Below are positions 10,564-21,615 of a stretch of DNA of 64,000 bases, in pieces. The stretch is from Trichobilharzia szidati (Eukaryota > Platyhelminthes > Trematoda > Strigeidida > Schistosomatidae). The position numbers and the translations under genes are program-made. The stretch covers positions 79,282,256-79,346,255 of the forward strand of contig OX235271.1 in NCBI GenBank assembly GCA_944472155.2, read 5' to 3'. The notes under the pieces are model-generated. The model saw nothing but the letters and a program-made list of their open reading frames with translations, did not search any database and was not told the DNA's origin. Positions within the stretch are counted from its first letter, which is position 1; every line of letters begins with the position of its first letter.

Positions 10564-10731
10564 ATGTTAAAAGACAACCAATCACCTAATTCACCCCAGG
10601 AAGATCGAAAATTTAAGAAAACAGTTAGCCAAGTGATCGCAACTATTGTCCAAAACAAAGCTCCGATAAAACTCAAGAGGACGTCTATAAATAAAAAAAT
10701 TTTTAATGATAAATTTAATTACACTTTTTGA
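10564..10731 (+). CDS. hypothetical short ORF divergent to the POP7-like gene
   Basis: ATG 10564, 55 codons, stop at 10729-10731. Its start is 18 bp from the start of the minus-strand POP7-like gene. The product is lysine-rich (FKKTVSQVIATIVQNKAPIK). A second protein-like stretch on the same strand begins after an ATCTTTCAG acceptor (10779) and ends at TAG 10872-10874, but no good GT donor links the two, so I cannot build a gene. It may be chance. Confidence 0.2.
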   Translation: MLKDNQSPNSPQEDRKFKKTVSQVIATIVQNKAPIKLKRTSINKKIFNDKFNYTF

Positions 10732-10870
10732 CTTGTCTAAATTCTGGATATGTTTGTGGCGAAAATATATCTTTCAGAAAACAGAATACGTTTATCCACC
10801 AAAGGAAAGGAAGAAATGGGATCCCAGCTAATAATAAGACAGCTATTAGAAAATGAACATCCTAAATTAC

Positions 10871-10935
10871 CGTAGAAATAGACACGACTAAATTTAAGCT
10901 TTTCTTCACCGGAGAGACGTTGTATGTCCATAAAA
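10871..10935 (-). CDS. orphan candidate exon
   Basis: The minus strand has a good acceptor (CCATTTTTACAG, exon start 10935), an ATG at 10931, 20 open codons (MDIQRLSGEEKLKFSRVYFY) and a GTAATTT donor (exon end 10871). It leaves 1 nt and does not fit the phase-0 start of the POP7-like coding exon. It could be an alternative 5' exon or belong to another gene. No family recognised. Confidence 0.2.
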
Positions 10936-10939
10936 ATCT

Positions 10940-13850
10940 GTAAAAATGGATCGAAAAGATATCAATGAATGTACAAAAAAGATGGTGAAAAACTGTTACA
11001 CAATTGCGTTAACTATGTTACTTTATCAAAATAAAAACAAATGTTTTGGTTTGGTTGAAGTAACTAGAAAAAAACGAATATTAACCAATTATAACAGCTC
11101 AATAAGGTGTAATTAAGCGACGCATTTACTCCAAACGTATCTAATATTCAACAAACCAAAACATATCAGGAGATACAGATAAGAAAACTGGTTCACAAAA
11201 CAGTGAATTAGGTGAAAATATCTATTTTTTAATTAGATCATTGTTGGAAGCTTTACACTAATATGCTGCTTTTTTAATGAACAGCACAAAACCTGCAAAA
11301 CTAGCACTCGTACGTTAGCACCATTCGCCAACATCAACATGTCAAAGGGATACCAATTAAGCAACAATGAGAACAGAAATGATTTGCTCTTCACACAGTA
11401 TAGAATGAATACTTTCTGTTAGCAGAAGTATCGATAAATTAATCCGACAGATGTTAAGTGGGTTGAGTCAGAACTCACTGTACTGATCTTCCCATAAAAA
11501 CACGTTGCTTAGTCCCGTTTCAGTAACATTCGTGTAATATCATTTCCAGATGATCAGAAGGTTTCCTTAGGAAAAACTACCATGAATCTAAAGGTAATTA
11601 TTGATCCTGGCTAGTTCTTAAATATTTTGATGGATTTTTGAGAATAAAGTTATACCAAAAACTGGCCAGGAATGTATGACTTCTCAACCACTAACGATTA
11701 AAAAGGCGTCTTTATCAAGTCAGTTGGTCTGAGCAACCTTCACTGGAACCCCTCGACTAATTCTGACCAGTTTAACTGGTAACAGCGACGACAACGACAA
11801 GTGAGTTCAGCTTGCCAGACGAACTCAAATATTTCCTCCAGTTATTCGAAAGACTTCACTTTACTAACGCCTTTATCTGGAAGAACTATATCATCTCCAT
11901 TTCCAAAATCAATAACATATTTCCGTAGTATTACAAGAATTCCATCAGAACGCTTAAAATAAAAGTAGGTAAGAAAGGTGTCTCTAGGCATCGCTAACGA
12001 AAACCACTGGCTGCCGTCACTTCAGACAACAACTAATAGATCCCTATAAGGCTGCGTCAATTTAGATGCATTGGCTAGATGAGCGCAGTATGCTTCTTTG
12101 GTATCCTCCATAAAAATATTCCTACATACACTCAGTTTGAGATATCGAGACAATGACTATCAAGGGTTGTCTGATTCAGAACTGGGTTCAGACTCTGACA
12201 GTTCAAATGTGAAGCTGACGTTCCGTTAGCAGGATGGAAAAAACATTTATTAGACCTAATTTGCTAACGATGCCCAGAGATTTTAGAAATGCAGGAACTG
12301 TGCGGAAAATATTAGCGGTGGGGCGAGGTAAAGACTCAGGAAGTAAAAAACAATTAATGGGGTAGCTTATAAGCAGAAGAAATTAATTTTGAAACGTGAG
12401 GGATGCTCGTGCTGCCCGGTAGCTTACATCATGGAAACCGGTTTGGGATAGGAACAAGAGACAGAGATGAAAGATCGGTTTAGCGCCTCTCAAAGGTTCA
12501 GAGGAGAGGGGATTAAAGACAGTCGAACCCTGTCTATTCAAAGGTGATACTATATCTGAAATTTCGACTGTGCAAATAGTCCTTTACGTAGATATCGATC
12601 GCCGTAGGATAAAGGGGCTGCATATCTAGGAGTCAGACTACTAAACTCCTTTAGATATTATGACTGGTACATAGCTCGCCCGTTATCCAAACGAAAGATA
12701 TCAATGCCTTGGAACCCATTTTCTGAAACAATATGATTTTGGTCTCGAACTCTTCCCACACTATAAGCTACTTAGTCAATGATGACAACTGCTACTGAAC
12801 CTATCTTCCTGACAGAGTAGTGTTGAATGGACCTATAAGTGAGCACAATACAGTCGTTTATGAAAACAATCATTATGTGGTTGAAATGTACAGGGTAATT
12901 CAGTAGTTTTAGATTAAAATCCCACAACTAGCCAATTGAAACTATGAAATAATGCCAACATATAACAGAGTTAGAGTATAAAGGTCGATTAACCAGCTGA
13001 GACAAATATAAATGGTAATCCAAATAAACCACACACTAAATAGCCTTGGGCAATCAATCAAACTGTCTCTACCCTTATCGGCCATAATACCGGTGTTAAA
13101 ATATTGTTTTTTTTTGCCGGCCAGTAATCCGGCTTACACAATCCCGTCAGAAAATTTAAAGAACAGCGAAATGTAGCAGACAACGCAACAGCCTTCATAT
13201 CCGATTCCATTAATTCCCTATTCGGATCCGGAGGTTTCAGGGGTTTATTTCGGGACAAACCAATATACAAATTTACGGAAAATGCAGTTTTTGTCACATG
13301 AAAATACCTGAATCCTCAAACGCTTAAAAAACCACATTCTCCACAACAGTTCCCCTAAAAACACAAACATTGCTCCCGAACTATTCATTTGGAACACGCA
13401 ATACACTTTGAACACTAGCGTTCTACTTTAGAGCTTGCACTAGTTATTAGAAAACTGACATAATGTCAGCAGTAATCATTTCAATGATAAGACAGAGCAT
13501 AACTTAAATAAAACATCACCGATCTTGGTGTAGCCTGATTAAATATAAAGCAATAAAATTGTTAGACAGTTGTGCTCGTGCTACACCTGCATAGATACAC
13601 ACAAACATGCATACACTTTTAAGTAAACGTGAATTAAAGTAATCACAAAGAAACCACCTGGCCACAAACGTCCTAGAACTGACACGCAATATCGAAATGA
13701 GCCGCCTCAAAGTGAACAATTTCTGGTGGTATCCAATGTCTAATATCGCTTACACGAGCTAGTATAAATCCATTTGATTTCTTTGTGCTCACCTCTTGAT
13801 TGTGCTGTATAAGTTCCTGATCTTCAGTAAACTTCTGCGTAGCTCGTCCC
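10940..13850. other. no gene seen; decayed repeat sequence
   Basis: No convincing exon on either strand. The part at about 11975-12040 resembles the upstream region of RTE family B (compare 48170-48240). A 79-codon minus frame at 13058-13297 and a 60-codon minus frame at 13673-13855 have no recognisable motif or clear splice partner. Confidence 0.4.
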
Positions 13851-14245
13851 GCCACTCGACTGTCGTAGCTTTGGTTGACTCCAAAAGGAGTAGTGCTGGG
13901 ATTAATTATATGTGGTTTTTAGTACGAGGTGTGTTAAGACTGCTACCACTGTGAACAAAGTTGATCCTTTCACCAGTTAGTCCTCCGGTATCATCGTCAA
14001 AAGAAAAGAGATAATAATAATAGATATAATTAGTGAAGTTATTCAGACTAACAGACAGAACAACAGTCAGCTGATTAAATTTGAAGAATGATATGAATAA
14101 TACATATATATCGGTAATGATGACAATAATGATAATAATAGGTGTAAGTATAGTAGTTTGAGTAGTCAGGAGAGTAAGATGGGAGGGAGTGTAAAGAAGT
14201 AAAACGACAAGTTTAATTGTCTACCCCTGAATGGTGCATGCGATT

Positions 14246-14980
14246 TTAAGGGGATAGGCCATTTTGACTCAGTCCTTGTGTCGCTGCATGGTTGTCCAGC
14301 CTTCGCTTAAAGGCGTCCACAGATGGTGCCATAGCTACATCTGCCGGTAAGGAATTCCAGGGACGGCAAACCCGCAGGGAAAAGAAGTGGGAGCACACCC
14401 GGGTCGTTGCCCTCTGGTGAGCTATCCTTCTGGGATTTCCACGAGGGAGCCCATACCTACTCAATGGCAGAACACCTTTGTTTGGGTGATTCTGGTCATT
14501 TGTTATTTTGTAGGCAGTAATCGAATCCCCCCTAAGCCGGTGGTAGCTAAGTGTGAATAGGCCTAATTTCTTAAGCCTTTCATCATATGGTTTATTTCGG
14601 AGACCAACCACTCCTTTTGTTGCCCGTCGTTGGACTCTTCCCAAGAGGTTGGCGTCTCTTCTAGGCAGTAGAGGTGCAGTAATACTATGAACTTCAAGAT
14701 TTGGTCTGACGTATGTTTTGTACGACCTTAGAAAGAGCTCAGGGGTGAGTGCACCTAACTGTCTGTATAAAGTATATGACCACATATGCCCTCGCTACAT
14801 CCCCCGTGTAATTTACGCTTGTGTCCATTTTCTCCGTTAGAACTAGACCTAAGTCGCGTTCCGACGTTGTCCAGGACAAGCTTTGATTGCACAGGGTGTC
14901 ACCTGCATTCTGCAGTCTACAGGTGCGTAAATTCACTACTTTGCACTTTTTCAGGTTGAAAGTCATGCCACTGGCCACCG
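14246..14980 (-). pseudogene. CR1 ORF2, C-terminal part (post-RT)
   Basis: Two overlapping minus-strand frames (14739-14978 and 14246-14785). The first begins just after the YADD motif region (MTFNLKKCKVVNLRT, ERDLGLVLTEKMDTSVNY). The second holds the thumb-like and C-terminal block: LYRQLGALTPELFLRSYKTYVRPNLE, then LSYHRLRGDSITAYKI and FFSLRVCRPWNSLPADVAMA with FKRRLD near the end, the usual tail of CR1 and Jockey elements. A frameshift separates the two near 14760. Confidence 0.8.
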
Positions 14981-14999
14981 CCCAGTCTTCCAGAAGCTT

Positions 15000-16781
15000 T
15001 AGATCCGCCTACAGACTATCTGAGTCCTCCTAACACTTTATTGCCCTCCATATCTTTACGTCGTCAGCATATAGAAGAGTTAGGCAGCTTAGATGGCATG
15101 GTATGTCATCGATTTAAATCAAAAACATCAGTGACCCTAGGATAGAACCCTGTGACACTCCCGATGATGAGCTGTGCCAAGATGATCGGACTCGATTGAC
15201 CTTAGTGTAAAATTGCCTTCCGGCTAGATAGTCCTTTAGCCATGACAGAAGTGGCTTACCTATACCTGCCTGGCTTATTTTGTGTAGGAGAAGGTCATGG
15301 TGAACAGTGTCAAATGCCTTCTCAAAGTCTAGGAAGACCACATGGACTGGAACATTCATATCCCAGCATGATGTCCAATCGTCCCAAGCTGATAGTAGGT
15401 TAGTAACGCAGGATCTGCCTTTCCTGAAACCGTGTTGGGATTCGTGGAGTAAATTAGACCTATCGAGATATTCCCTGATGTGATCGTCAATAATACTTTC
15501 CAGTACTTTTGATACCACTGAGAGTAGAGCTACTGGTCTACAACTAGTGGAATTTCGCCTATCCCCACCCTTGAAGATCGGAGTAAGGATGCTTCTTTTC
15601 CATTCCTTTGGCAGTTTCCCCGAATCCATGGAGTGTTGGAACAAGTCGCATAAGGGCCTACAGAGAGCTTCTGCACACTGTTTCAGAACAGATGGCCTGA
15701 TGTCGTCACAACCTGGGGAATTCCCAGGTGTGAGTCGCTGTATTTTCCCTAGTATTATTGCTGGGTTTATTTGGGTAGTAGCCATTAGGTCTTCCTCCTG
15801 TGAAATAGTAGTGCCACCAATTTGGTCCGTAACGGCAATACCCACATTGCTGTTTAGCTGTTTGGCGAAGGCTAAACTGAATGTTTCAGCCATCTTCAGA
15901 CTAGTGAGATGTTGACCGTTTGGGCCTACTAAGACGCATGCCCCCTGGTTGGTTGGTTTTCTTTCCGACATGAATCGGTACAAGTTTTTGGGGAGTTTTT
16001 CTGCAAGGTTAGCCTGAAATGACCTCCTGTCCCTCCTGACTCTTTCATTGCACCGGTTCCTTAGTTCCCGGTATGCATCGTCGTCGATCTGACTCTTAGA
16101 TACGCACCACGTAAAACAAGCCTTCCGCTTTGCTTGCAGAATACGTTGCGTGCCTCTCTTTAACCATGATGACTTACTTTTGTGCTGTGTTGTGACTAAA
16201 GGGACAGTATCCGAGATAACTGTATGAATAATCATTTTTACCGCCTCCCAGTGTTCACCCACAGATAGCTCATCCCATGCTAGGGGCCAGTCTGCGTCGG
16301 ACAAGAGCCTCCGCATTTCAGCATAGTCAGCCTTGCTGTAACACAGACATGGTCGCGTAGCGTCCCACTGCAAATGCTCACGGAGAACGAGATCGAAACC
16401 TATGACTGCATGGTCACTACTTCCTAGAGGAGTCATGATCTGGACGTTTTCGACGAGTAGTTGGTCACTAGTTAGAATGTAGTCTAGTTTTGATGACTTT
16501 CCACTAGGGCCCCACCTTGTGTCGTCTCCAACATTCTCAGTCAGTTCCGTGTTTCGAATAGTTTGCAGTAGATTTCGGCCAAATTTTCCCTTAGCGTACC
16601 CGAGCCAAGGTTCAGTGATGGGGCATTGAAATCTCCAGCTATGGTGATTTGGCCATAGCCGAAGTCTCGTATCCCTGTGATAGTGCTGGGCAGTATCTGA
16701 TTGTGCTCTGCCCCACAGGTGGGAGATCGGTAGATGCCACCAAGTAAATGCTTGGTGTGGCCTACGGTGAAATGACACCAT
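15000..16781 (-). pseudogene. CR1 ORF2, reverse transcriptase region
   Basis: The long minus-strand frame 15114-16781 holds the RT fingers and palm: the CRPVALLSVVSKVLE motif, LHESQHGFRKGRSC, VHVVFLDFEKAFDTVHHDLL (first catalytic Asp) and SSSGVSQGSILGSLMFLI. The frame is closed by a stop exactly after FLI, and the YADD catalytic box follows in the same frame near 15070, with further stops near 15000-15050. Its first 70-odd codons are a wrong-frame overlap with the endonuclease; the true EN end (KLDYILTSDQ...SDHAVIGFD) lies in this frame. Function: template-primed reverse transcription at the nicked target. Confidence 0.85.
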
Positions 16782-17242
16782 ATGGAGTCTGGGGGTTCAA
16801 TAAGTGGTGGGTCCGTTGCGCGCACACATTTAAGTTGCCTGTCAAAGTATATAGCAACTCCCCCTCCTTCCTTATTATCCCTGTCTCTCCTGACCAGAAC
16901 CATATCACCTATACTGATTTCGTTATCGGCGATAGTGGGGGTTAGCCACGTTTCAGTGAGAATGATCATTTTCAGTTGTAGGTGTGCTTGGAGATTTCGA
17001 AGTTCACCCACTTTTCTTCTCAGCCACCTCACATTGCTATATAGGCAGCTGACAGTGAGTCTAACAACCTCAGCGTGTTGTGGGGTAGTTGACGTGAAGC
17101 TGTCTGCTGGTAGGGGACTTAATGTTGGGACTAGTTGGCCGATTCCGATGGGAACGGCCCGTTGTGTTTTTTCCATGGATTTAGGCAGGACACCTGGGTG
17201 ACACAGGCTGTTATTCTCAGAACTGCATCGCTCTAGTGTCAC
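16541..17242 (-). pseudogene. CR1 ORF2 start, AP-like endonuclease
   Basis: Starts at ATG 17242. Motifs in order: LYSNVRWLRRKVGELRN (catalytic Asn), IILTETWLTPTI (catalytic Glu), RRDRDNKEGGGVAIYF, LLGGIYRSP and ITIAGDFNAPSLNL (catalytic Asp-Asn). A frameshift near 16550-16600 cuts the domain before its final SDHA motif, which continues in the RT frame. The endonuclease nicks target DNA to prime reverse transcription. Confidence 0.85.
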
Positions 17243-17290
17243 TGAAGCTTGGCGACGTATTAAGGCCTCAGTTTGCTACCTCCTTATGGT

Positions 17291-17940
17291 TCAAGGTCTG
17301 CTTTTGCAGCATCGGATGTGTCCTTCCATTTTTCCCTTGGTCCCATACCACCGTTGAAGTGCTATGGCCAACTGCTTCGGGGAGTTGAATGTGACACTTA
17401 GCAGCTTTGGACAGCTAATCAGTGCGAGATGAGCGGGGCGAGGTAGTCGGGAAATGGAGATGGCTCCAGAAGCGCCAAGGGCCATCTGAGACGACAGCCA
17501 TCTCCACTGCTGTACGTCATGCATGTGTTTTTCACAGGCAGTGCCCGTTTCCAGCTCCGGAACACCGTGCACTACCATAGAGGTAGAAGGCAAAAGTTCC
17601 GGTGACTCCCTTACCATTTGTGTGACAGCCCATGGTCTGTCTTGTCTCACCCTTATGTTAGAACTTCTGTCGATGGCTAGTACCTGAGCCTTTAATAGTA
17701 ATCTTTCGGCCTCTTCGGCAGAGTCCAGTGTAACCCTTACTGGGGGTGGCTTATCCTGAGTTGTGTGGACACCACTGTACAGCCTGCACAATTTCGCTGA
17801 ACTAATGTTCAGACCTAATTTATTGCACAAGTTGGACCACTGTTCCTGATCAAAAAGGGCCCGTTGGGCCCTACAGAAATTCGTGAGGCATCTTACAGGT
17901 CAGCTTGTTCTACGGCTTCTAATCTTTCAGATCTTTGAAT
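17291..17940 (-). pseudogene. CR1 ORF1, C-terminal half with two RRM-like units
   Basis: Open minus frame 17291-17830, extended upstream in frame to about 17890 (CRAQRALFDQEQWSNL) and then frameshifted to about 17940 (IQRSERLEAVEQADL). It appears to contain two related units: one ending VRVTLDSAEEAERLLL...IRVRQDRPW, and one reading MVVHGVPELE...VQQWRWLSSQM...ISRLPRP...LLSVTFNSPKQL. Both share a 'W..L...lG...i.Rl.r' core and a 'lL.VTf.S' strand. Such ORF1 proteins bind the element RNA. Ends 48 bp before ORF2. Confidence 0.65.
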
Positions 17941-17944
17941 TCAC

Positions 17945-18665
17945 TCCTCACTTATATATCACTTACCTACCTCACAAGAATCTTTTTATTTACGCATTAT
18001 TATACTCTATCTGATCTTAACTACCTAGGCCTTTATTGAAGCTGAAACTTGCTCTATATTCATATTTGTTGCTTGCTTTAAGTCTATTTGCTTTGATTAA
18101 AAGCACAACAACACCAATGTTTGAACAGAGCTATATTTTCATCGGAAACGTGATAGTTTCCATGCTTAGACCAATATGGTTAGCATTAAACATTGCAAAT
18201 GTAAACTATCATTTCAAGTACTATATAGCTTCTTCTCCTTGTATTTATCTTGTGAATATACTTCCAATAATGTGTTATTCATATTTGCGTTTTATACCAT
18301 TTTGCAGCTACGCAGAATTTTCTCCTCTTCCTGAAATAGCGTTCAGTCACGTGGGAGGCATAGCACTCACCCAGATATACGCTGTTCATTGGGTGACCAT
18401 AACGGTCAGCAGGAAACGGAACGAAGTTCGGGTTGTCGTTCAACTTTGATGGTGACTTAAGTAAACGGTTTACAATTTAACATTTATAAGAACCTGTTCT
18501 GATTGCTTATACAATAAGTGAACTATTCAAACTTTTGAAAAAGTATTAATTTATGATACTTCAAGATTGTAATTTATAACATTACTGATCGTGCCTGTAC
18601 AAATGGCATGCAATTCTTGTAAACTTACCCGTTTATACGAAATATAAATTATTATTATTACTATT
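17945..18665 (+). mobile_element. segment nested in CR1 ORF1, probably a retroposed 3' fragment
   Basis: Interrupts ORF1 between SLILFNIPVSKDS (minus, about 18676-18720) and IQRSERLEAV (about 17905-17940). Its plus-strand right end reads CGTGCCTGTACAAATGGC and then an ATTATTATT run, matching the end of the segment at about 20680-20752 (CATGCCTGTAAAAATGGC...ATTATTATT), so it is probably a 3' end of another non-LTR family. It holds a 137-codon frame (18036-18449, TTG start) that I do not consider a gene. A target-site duplication is not obvious. Confidence 0.55.
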
Positions 18666-18675
18666 ATAAGCAAGC

Positions 18676-19795
18676 TATCCTTGCTCACAGGTATGTTAAA
18701 GAGGATAAGGGAATTAGACCGACTAACCTCAGACTTAGGTTTGGTCTTTGGCTTCTTGTATTCCTTTCCAGCGTCAGCAACTTTAGACTTCATCAGGTTC
18801 TGGCCAGCCTTTGTTGTGTTGCCAAGCTTGCTAGTGGATGCAAGTGGTACTTTTCTAATTCTATCTTCCCCTGATGTTGTGGGTGCAACCTTGTGAATTT
18901 TCACCTTGTGAAAATTGGCATTTCCAGTCAGTAGGACTGGAGTGTCCTTCTTATTGTCAGTGCCAAGTTTTGGGATTATGGTGTTAGCAGGTTGGGACAC
19001 AAGAGCGGCGTGTTGTTTCTGCTATCCACAGACACGCCATGTGAGACTATGCCAGGGCGGCAAAGTGGACAGATATACCAAAACCGCAGGCATGGGTTAT
19101 TTCTCATAAACTCGTAGTATGCTTTCGGCACCCCTTTTCACAACGGCAGTGTACCCATCGTTTGCAAAATTGCATTGAAACGCTGAGTCAGTTTCAGAAG
19201 CTATGATACTACACGCCTGAAATTCGTCTCCCTTCCTTGATGACGCCTTCGAGGTCTTGTACGTTTCCTTTTAGGTTTGCTGTGTTTCACACACTGGCTT
19301 TCAGTTGGTGCAGGTGTAGTATCCTGTCCCCTTGGCATTGCCTGTGCCGTTTCAGTAATAGACTGTGACAATGCAGGCGTAGTAACAGGACAGGCGAGGC
19401 CTACACGAGTCTTTATGATCGGTATGCGGGAAGGGGTTGATGTCCCTGGGTTTTTGCCTCCTCTGGCTGAAGCCCTTGTGACTACAGAGTATGGTGTTTT
19501 AGTGCCTTTTCTAAGGCTACTTTCTACAGCCATATTAACAATCACTGTGACTTATGCTGTATACGAATAAGAGCGCGAAAGTATCTACCCACAAGAACAA
19601 GAATAAGACTGAAAAAGTACAAGACAAGGAAAAGAAAAGGTTTTCGACTTTACCTAGTACTTTTTCGATGATCGGCTTCACAGCAAACACGTGGTAGACC
19701 AACAAGTCTTGTTTGTCTGAACGAGTGAGGAAGATACTGCTACAAATGTAGCACCTGAAGCTTTGGCAGTTGGCCGAGACAGCTGGACTTACCAC
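18676..19795 (-). pseudogene. CR1 ORF1, N-terminal half with PHD finger
   Basis: Minus strand in three frames. 19535-19795: FRCYICSSIFLTRSDKQDLL, a cysteine pair region. 19201-19545: proline- and threonine-rich linker ending in a basic stretch KPKRKRTRPRRRHQG. About 19030-19190: with two frameshifts, CNFCKRWVHCRCEK and then ...NNPC...WYICPLCRPG, the Cys4-His-Cys3 pattern of a PHD finger, as known in ORF1 of CR1-like elements. 18676-19000: lysine-rich linker and the start of the first RRM-like unit (SLILFNIPVS), where the nested segment interrupts it. Confidence 0.7.
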
Positions 19796-20229
19796 TCAGA
19801 GATTCAATATGTAAGTAATGGTTGAATTTAATTCAACGGCTAGGGAGATCAGGTTTCCCAAGCGGATAATTCACAAGATAGTTATTTTCCGGTTAGAGAG
19901 GAAAAAGCACGTCGTATTCAAGGAGCGCGAGGTCGATACTTTATTCTAACTCCTCTTTCAGTATCCATTATTTACGAGTCAGTGGAAACCAGATTGATTT
20001 CTTTTCGCAAGAAAGACTAGAATTCCATCACTAGAAAATCTCAGGGGGAAATAGTATTTTTTAAATGAAGAAAAAACAAAAAAATGATGAACCCATGTTT
20101 TTTTACATATGTTTTGAATTATTAACACCTATTATATACTTCTGCACCTCTCTGTCGGTTTCCTTGTGTCTTCTTCTCTTTTCAAAGGTACTGCCTTAAA
20201 CGAAGGTACTGAAACAGTGCCGCTATCCT

Positions 20230-20755
20230 CGGAATATTGCTAGCCCACCTGGTGAATAACGGAACCACCTCTATCAGGAAATCTGCCGACAAGTTCAAAG
20301 TTGGTCTCATATACAACTGGAAATGTCACAATTATGGTGTACTTACCGGTGAATTTGAAGTTTTATGGACTTTCAAACACTCTGTGAATCATTTACTTAC
20401 AATTACTGTTCATTCCGCATCTCTTATATTTCACGTCAGCACCTGTAAAAAAATGCTACTTACCTTCCACAATTAACGTAATCGTTTACCGTATTTTTTT
20501 TTTCAGTTACAGTTTTGATTTGATGCTATTTCTCATAAATTATTCAGTTGAAAGCATATCTCGAAAATTACCTATTGCCTTATTTGTACATTTCTTTTTA
20601 AATATTTCTCTCAAATTTACCAGTATTCAATCTATTTCTAGATTAACAAATCATATATATTCTATAAGTTCTAATTAGTGTACATTTGTTCATGCCTGTA
20701 AAAATGGCTGGTTTCTGTTCCAGAAATAAAAATTATTATTATTTCCCTGAGGTTG
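20230..20755 (+). mobile_element. 3' end of a non-LTR element
   Basis: Ends in CATGCCTGTAAAAATGGC...GGAAATAAAAATTATTATTATT-like sequence (GTTCCAGAAATAAAAATTATT), shared in outline with the right end of the segment nested in the CR1 element at 18590-18665. The body carries no recognisable protein. The left boundary is a guess. Confidence 0.4.
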
Positions 20756-20799
20756 CTTCCTTGCTTTAAGATGAGGTTGCCTGCTCTTCCGTAAGCTTC

Positions 20800-21045
20800 C
20801 GAGCACTGCGTCTCACCAATCAAATTATGTAGCTCTGATTTACTCTAAGGGGGGTTGTGCTGTGATTATTTGTATGGTTTGTTATATGCACAGTGCTAAG
20901 ACAATGTCGCTTCTGTGGATGGAGTTGATCATCTCACCAGTTAGCCATCAGGCATTGTGGAGATGATGGATGATGATAATAGATACAATAAGTGTAAGCT
21001 AAGTAAAAAAAGAACTTACAGACAGATAGATGATGAAATCTGATA
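20800..21045 (-). mobile_element. solo 3' UTR fragment of the CR1 element family
   Basis: Aligns by eye over about 200 bp with the 3' UTR at 13870-14060, for example GTTGATC..CTCACCAGTTAG and the GATAATAATAGATA..AT block followed by AACTTACAGACAGA. Same orientation as the full element. Confidence 0.6.
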
Positions 21046-21299
21046 TTTAAAAAATACACTATTGCCACATATTAATTTCGGTTTCTTGCTTGTTATATAA
21101 ATATCATTCATATCAGGGAACACAACATTGCATACGCCTTCTACCTTGACTTCATCGCAACTCCCGCCTTTCATCTGATGTAGGAGGGCTAGAAGTCATT
21201 GCAAAAGATTATATTCTCTCACTACCAAGAATAAAAGCTCAACGATAACATAGTTAGCCCTCTTTCTACGTGGAAAAGATAGTGTTAAGCGTGAAAATT

Positions 21300-21615
21300 T
21301 TCACCTACTGCATAATAAGCGTAAAAGATGGCTCAGTTATTCTCCCACATTTGTGGGGCTATCTTCATGGTCTAATAATTTTGTTACTAATACTGATAGT
21401 ATTCTTGTCAAGTCACATTTGTATATTTTTACCTTACTGCTCCTGTTAATGGCAAAAGTTGCTGTTACAAATTTTCTTTTAGTGTTCCCAGGAATGTATT
21501 TTTTATGCTGTTGTTTTTCAGTAAATTGGGTGCTATATTGCGCAAAATGCTGAAAATCCCCCACTGTGTCGTAAGTGCTATTTTGGAATAAAGCAACTCA
21601 TTATTATTAAGACCT
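21300..21615 (+). mobile_element. 3' end of a retroelement shared with 59690-59930
   Basis: The right end reads ATGCTGAAAATCCCCCACTGT...TTTTGGAATAAAGCAACTCATTATTATTA, matching 59858-59920 (GTGCTGAAAATTCCACACTGT...TTCTGGAATAAAGCAAATTATTATTATT). Both are plus-oriented truncated copies ending in an (ATT)n tail. No protein motif seen. Confidence 0.5.

Larger units (their letters stand above)
13850..19800 (-). mobile_element. CR1-clade LINE (Jockey superfamily), nearly full length, decayed
   Basis: Minus-strand element of about 5.9 kb, including a nested segment of about 0.7 kb at 17945-18665. Order from its 5' end: ORF1 with a cysteine pair region, basic linker, PHD finger and two RRM-like units; ORF2 with AP endonuclease, reverse transcriptase and the CR1-type C-terminal tail; then a 3' UTR of roughly 400 bp (about 13850-14245) with AT-rich (ATA)n stretches. 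The 3' UTR block also occurs alone at 20800-21045. Frameshifts and stops in both ORFs make it inactive. Confidence 0.8.

Noticed and set aside
13058..13297. 79-codon minus frame
   Set aside because: No motif, no splice sites in a sensible place; probably decayed repeat.
13673..13855. 60-codon minus frame that reads protein-like
   Set aside because: No recognised domain or clear splice partner, and it abuts the CR1 3' UTR; not enough to call.
15547..15915. 122-codon plus-strand frame
   Set aside because: Antisense shadow of the CR1 reverse transcriptase on the minus strand.
16782..17201. 139-codon plus-strand frame
   Set aside because: Antisense shadow of the CR1 endonuclease.
18036..18449. 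137-codon hydrophobic frame with a leader-like start
   Set aside because: Starts with TTG, lies in a segment nested within a LINE, and has no recognisable motif.
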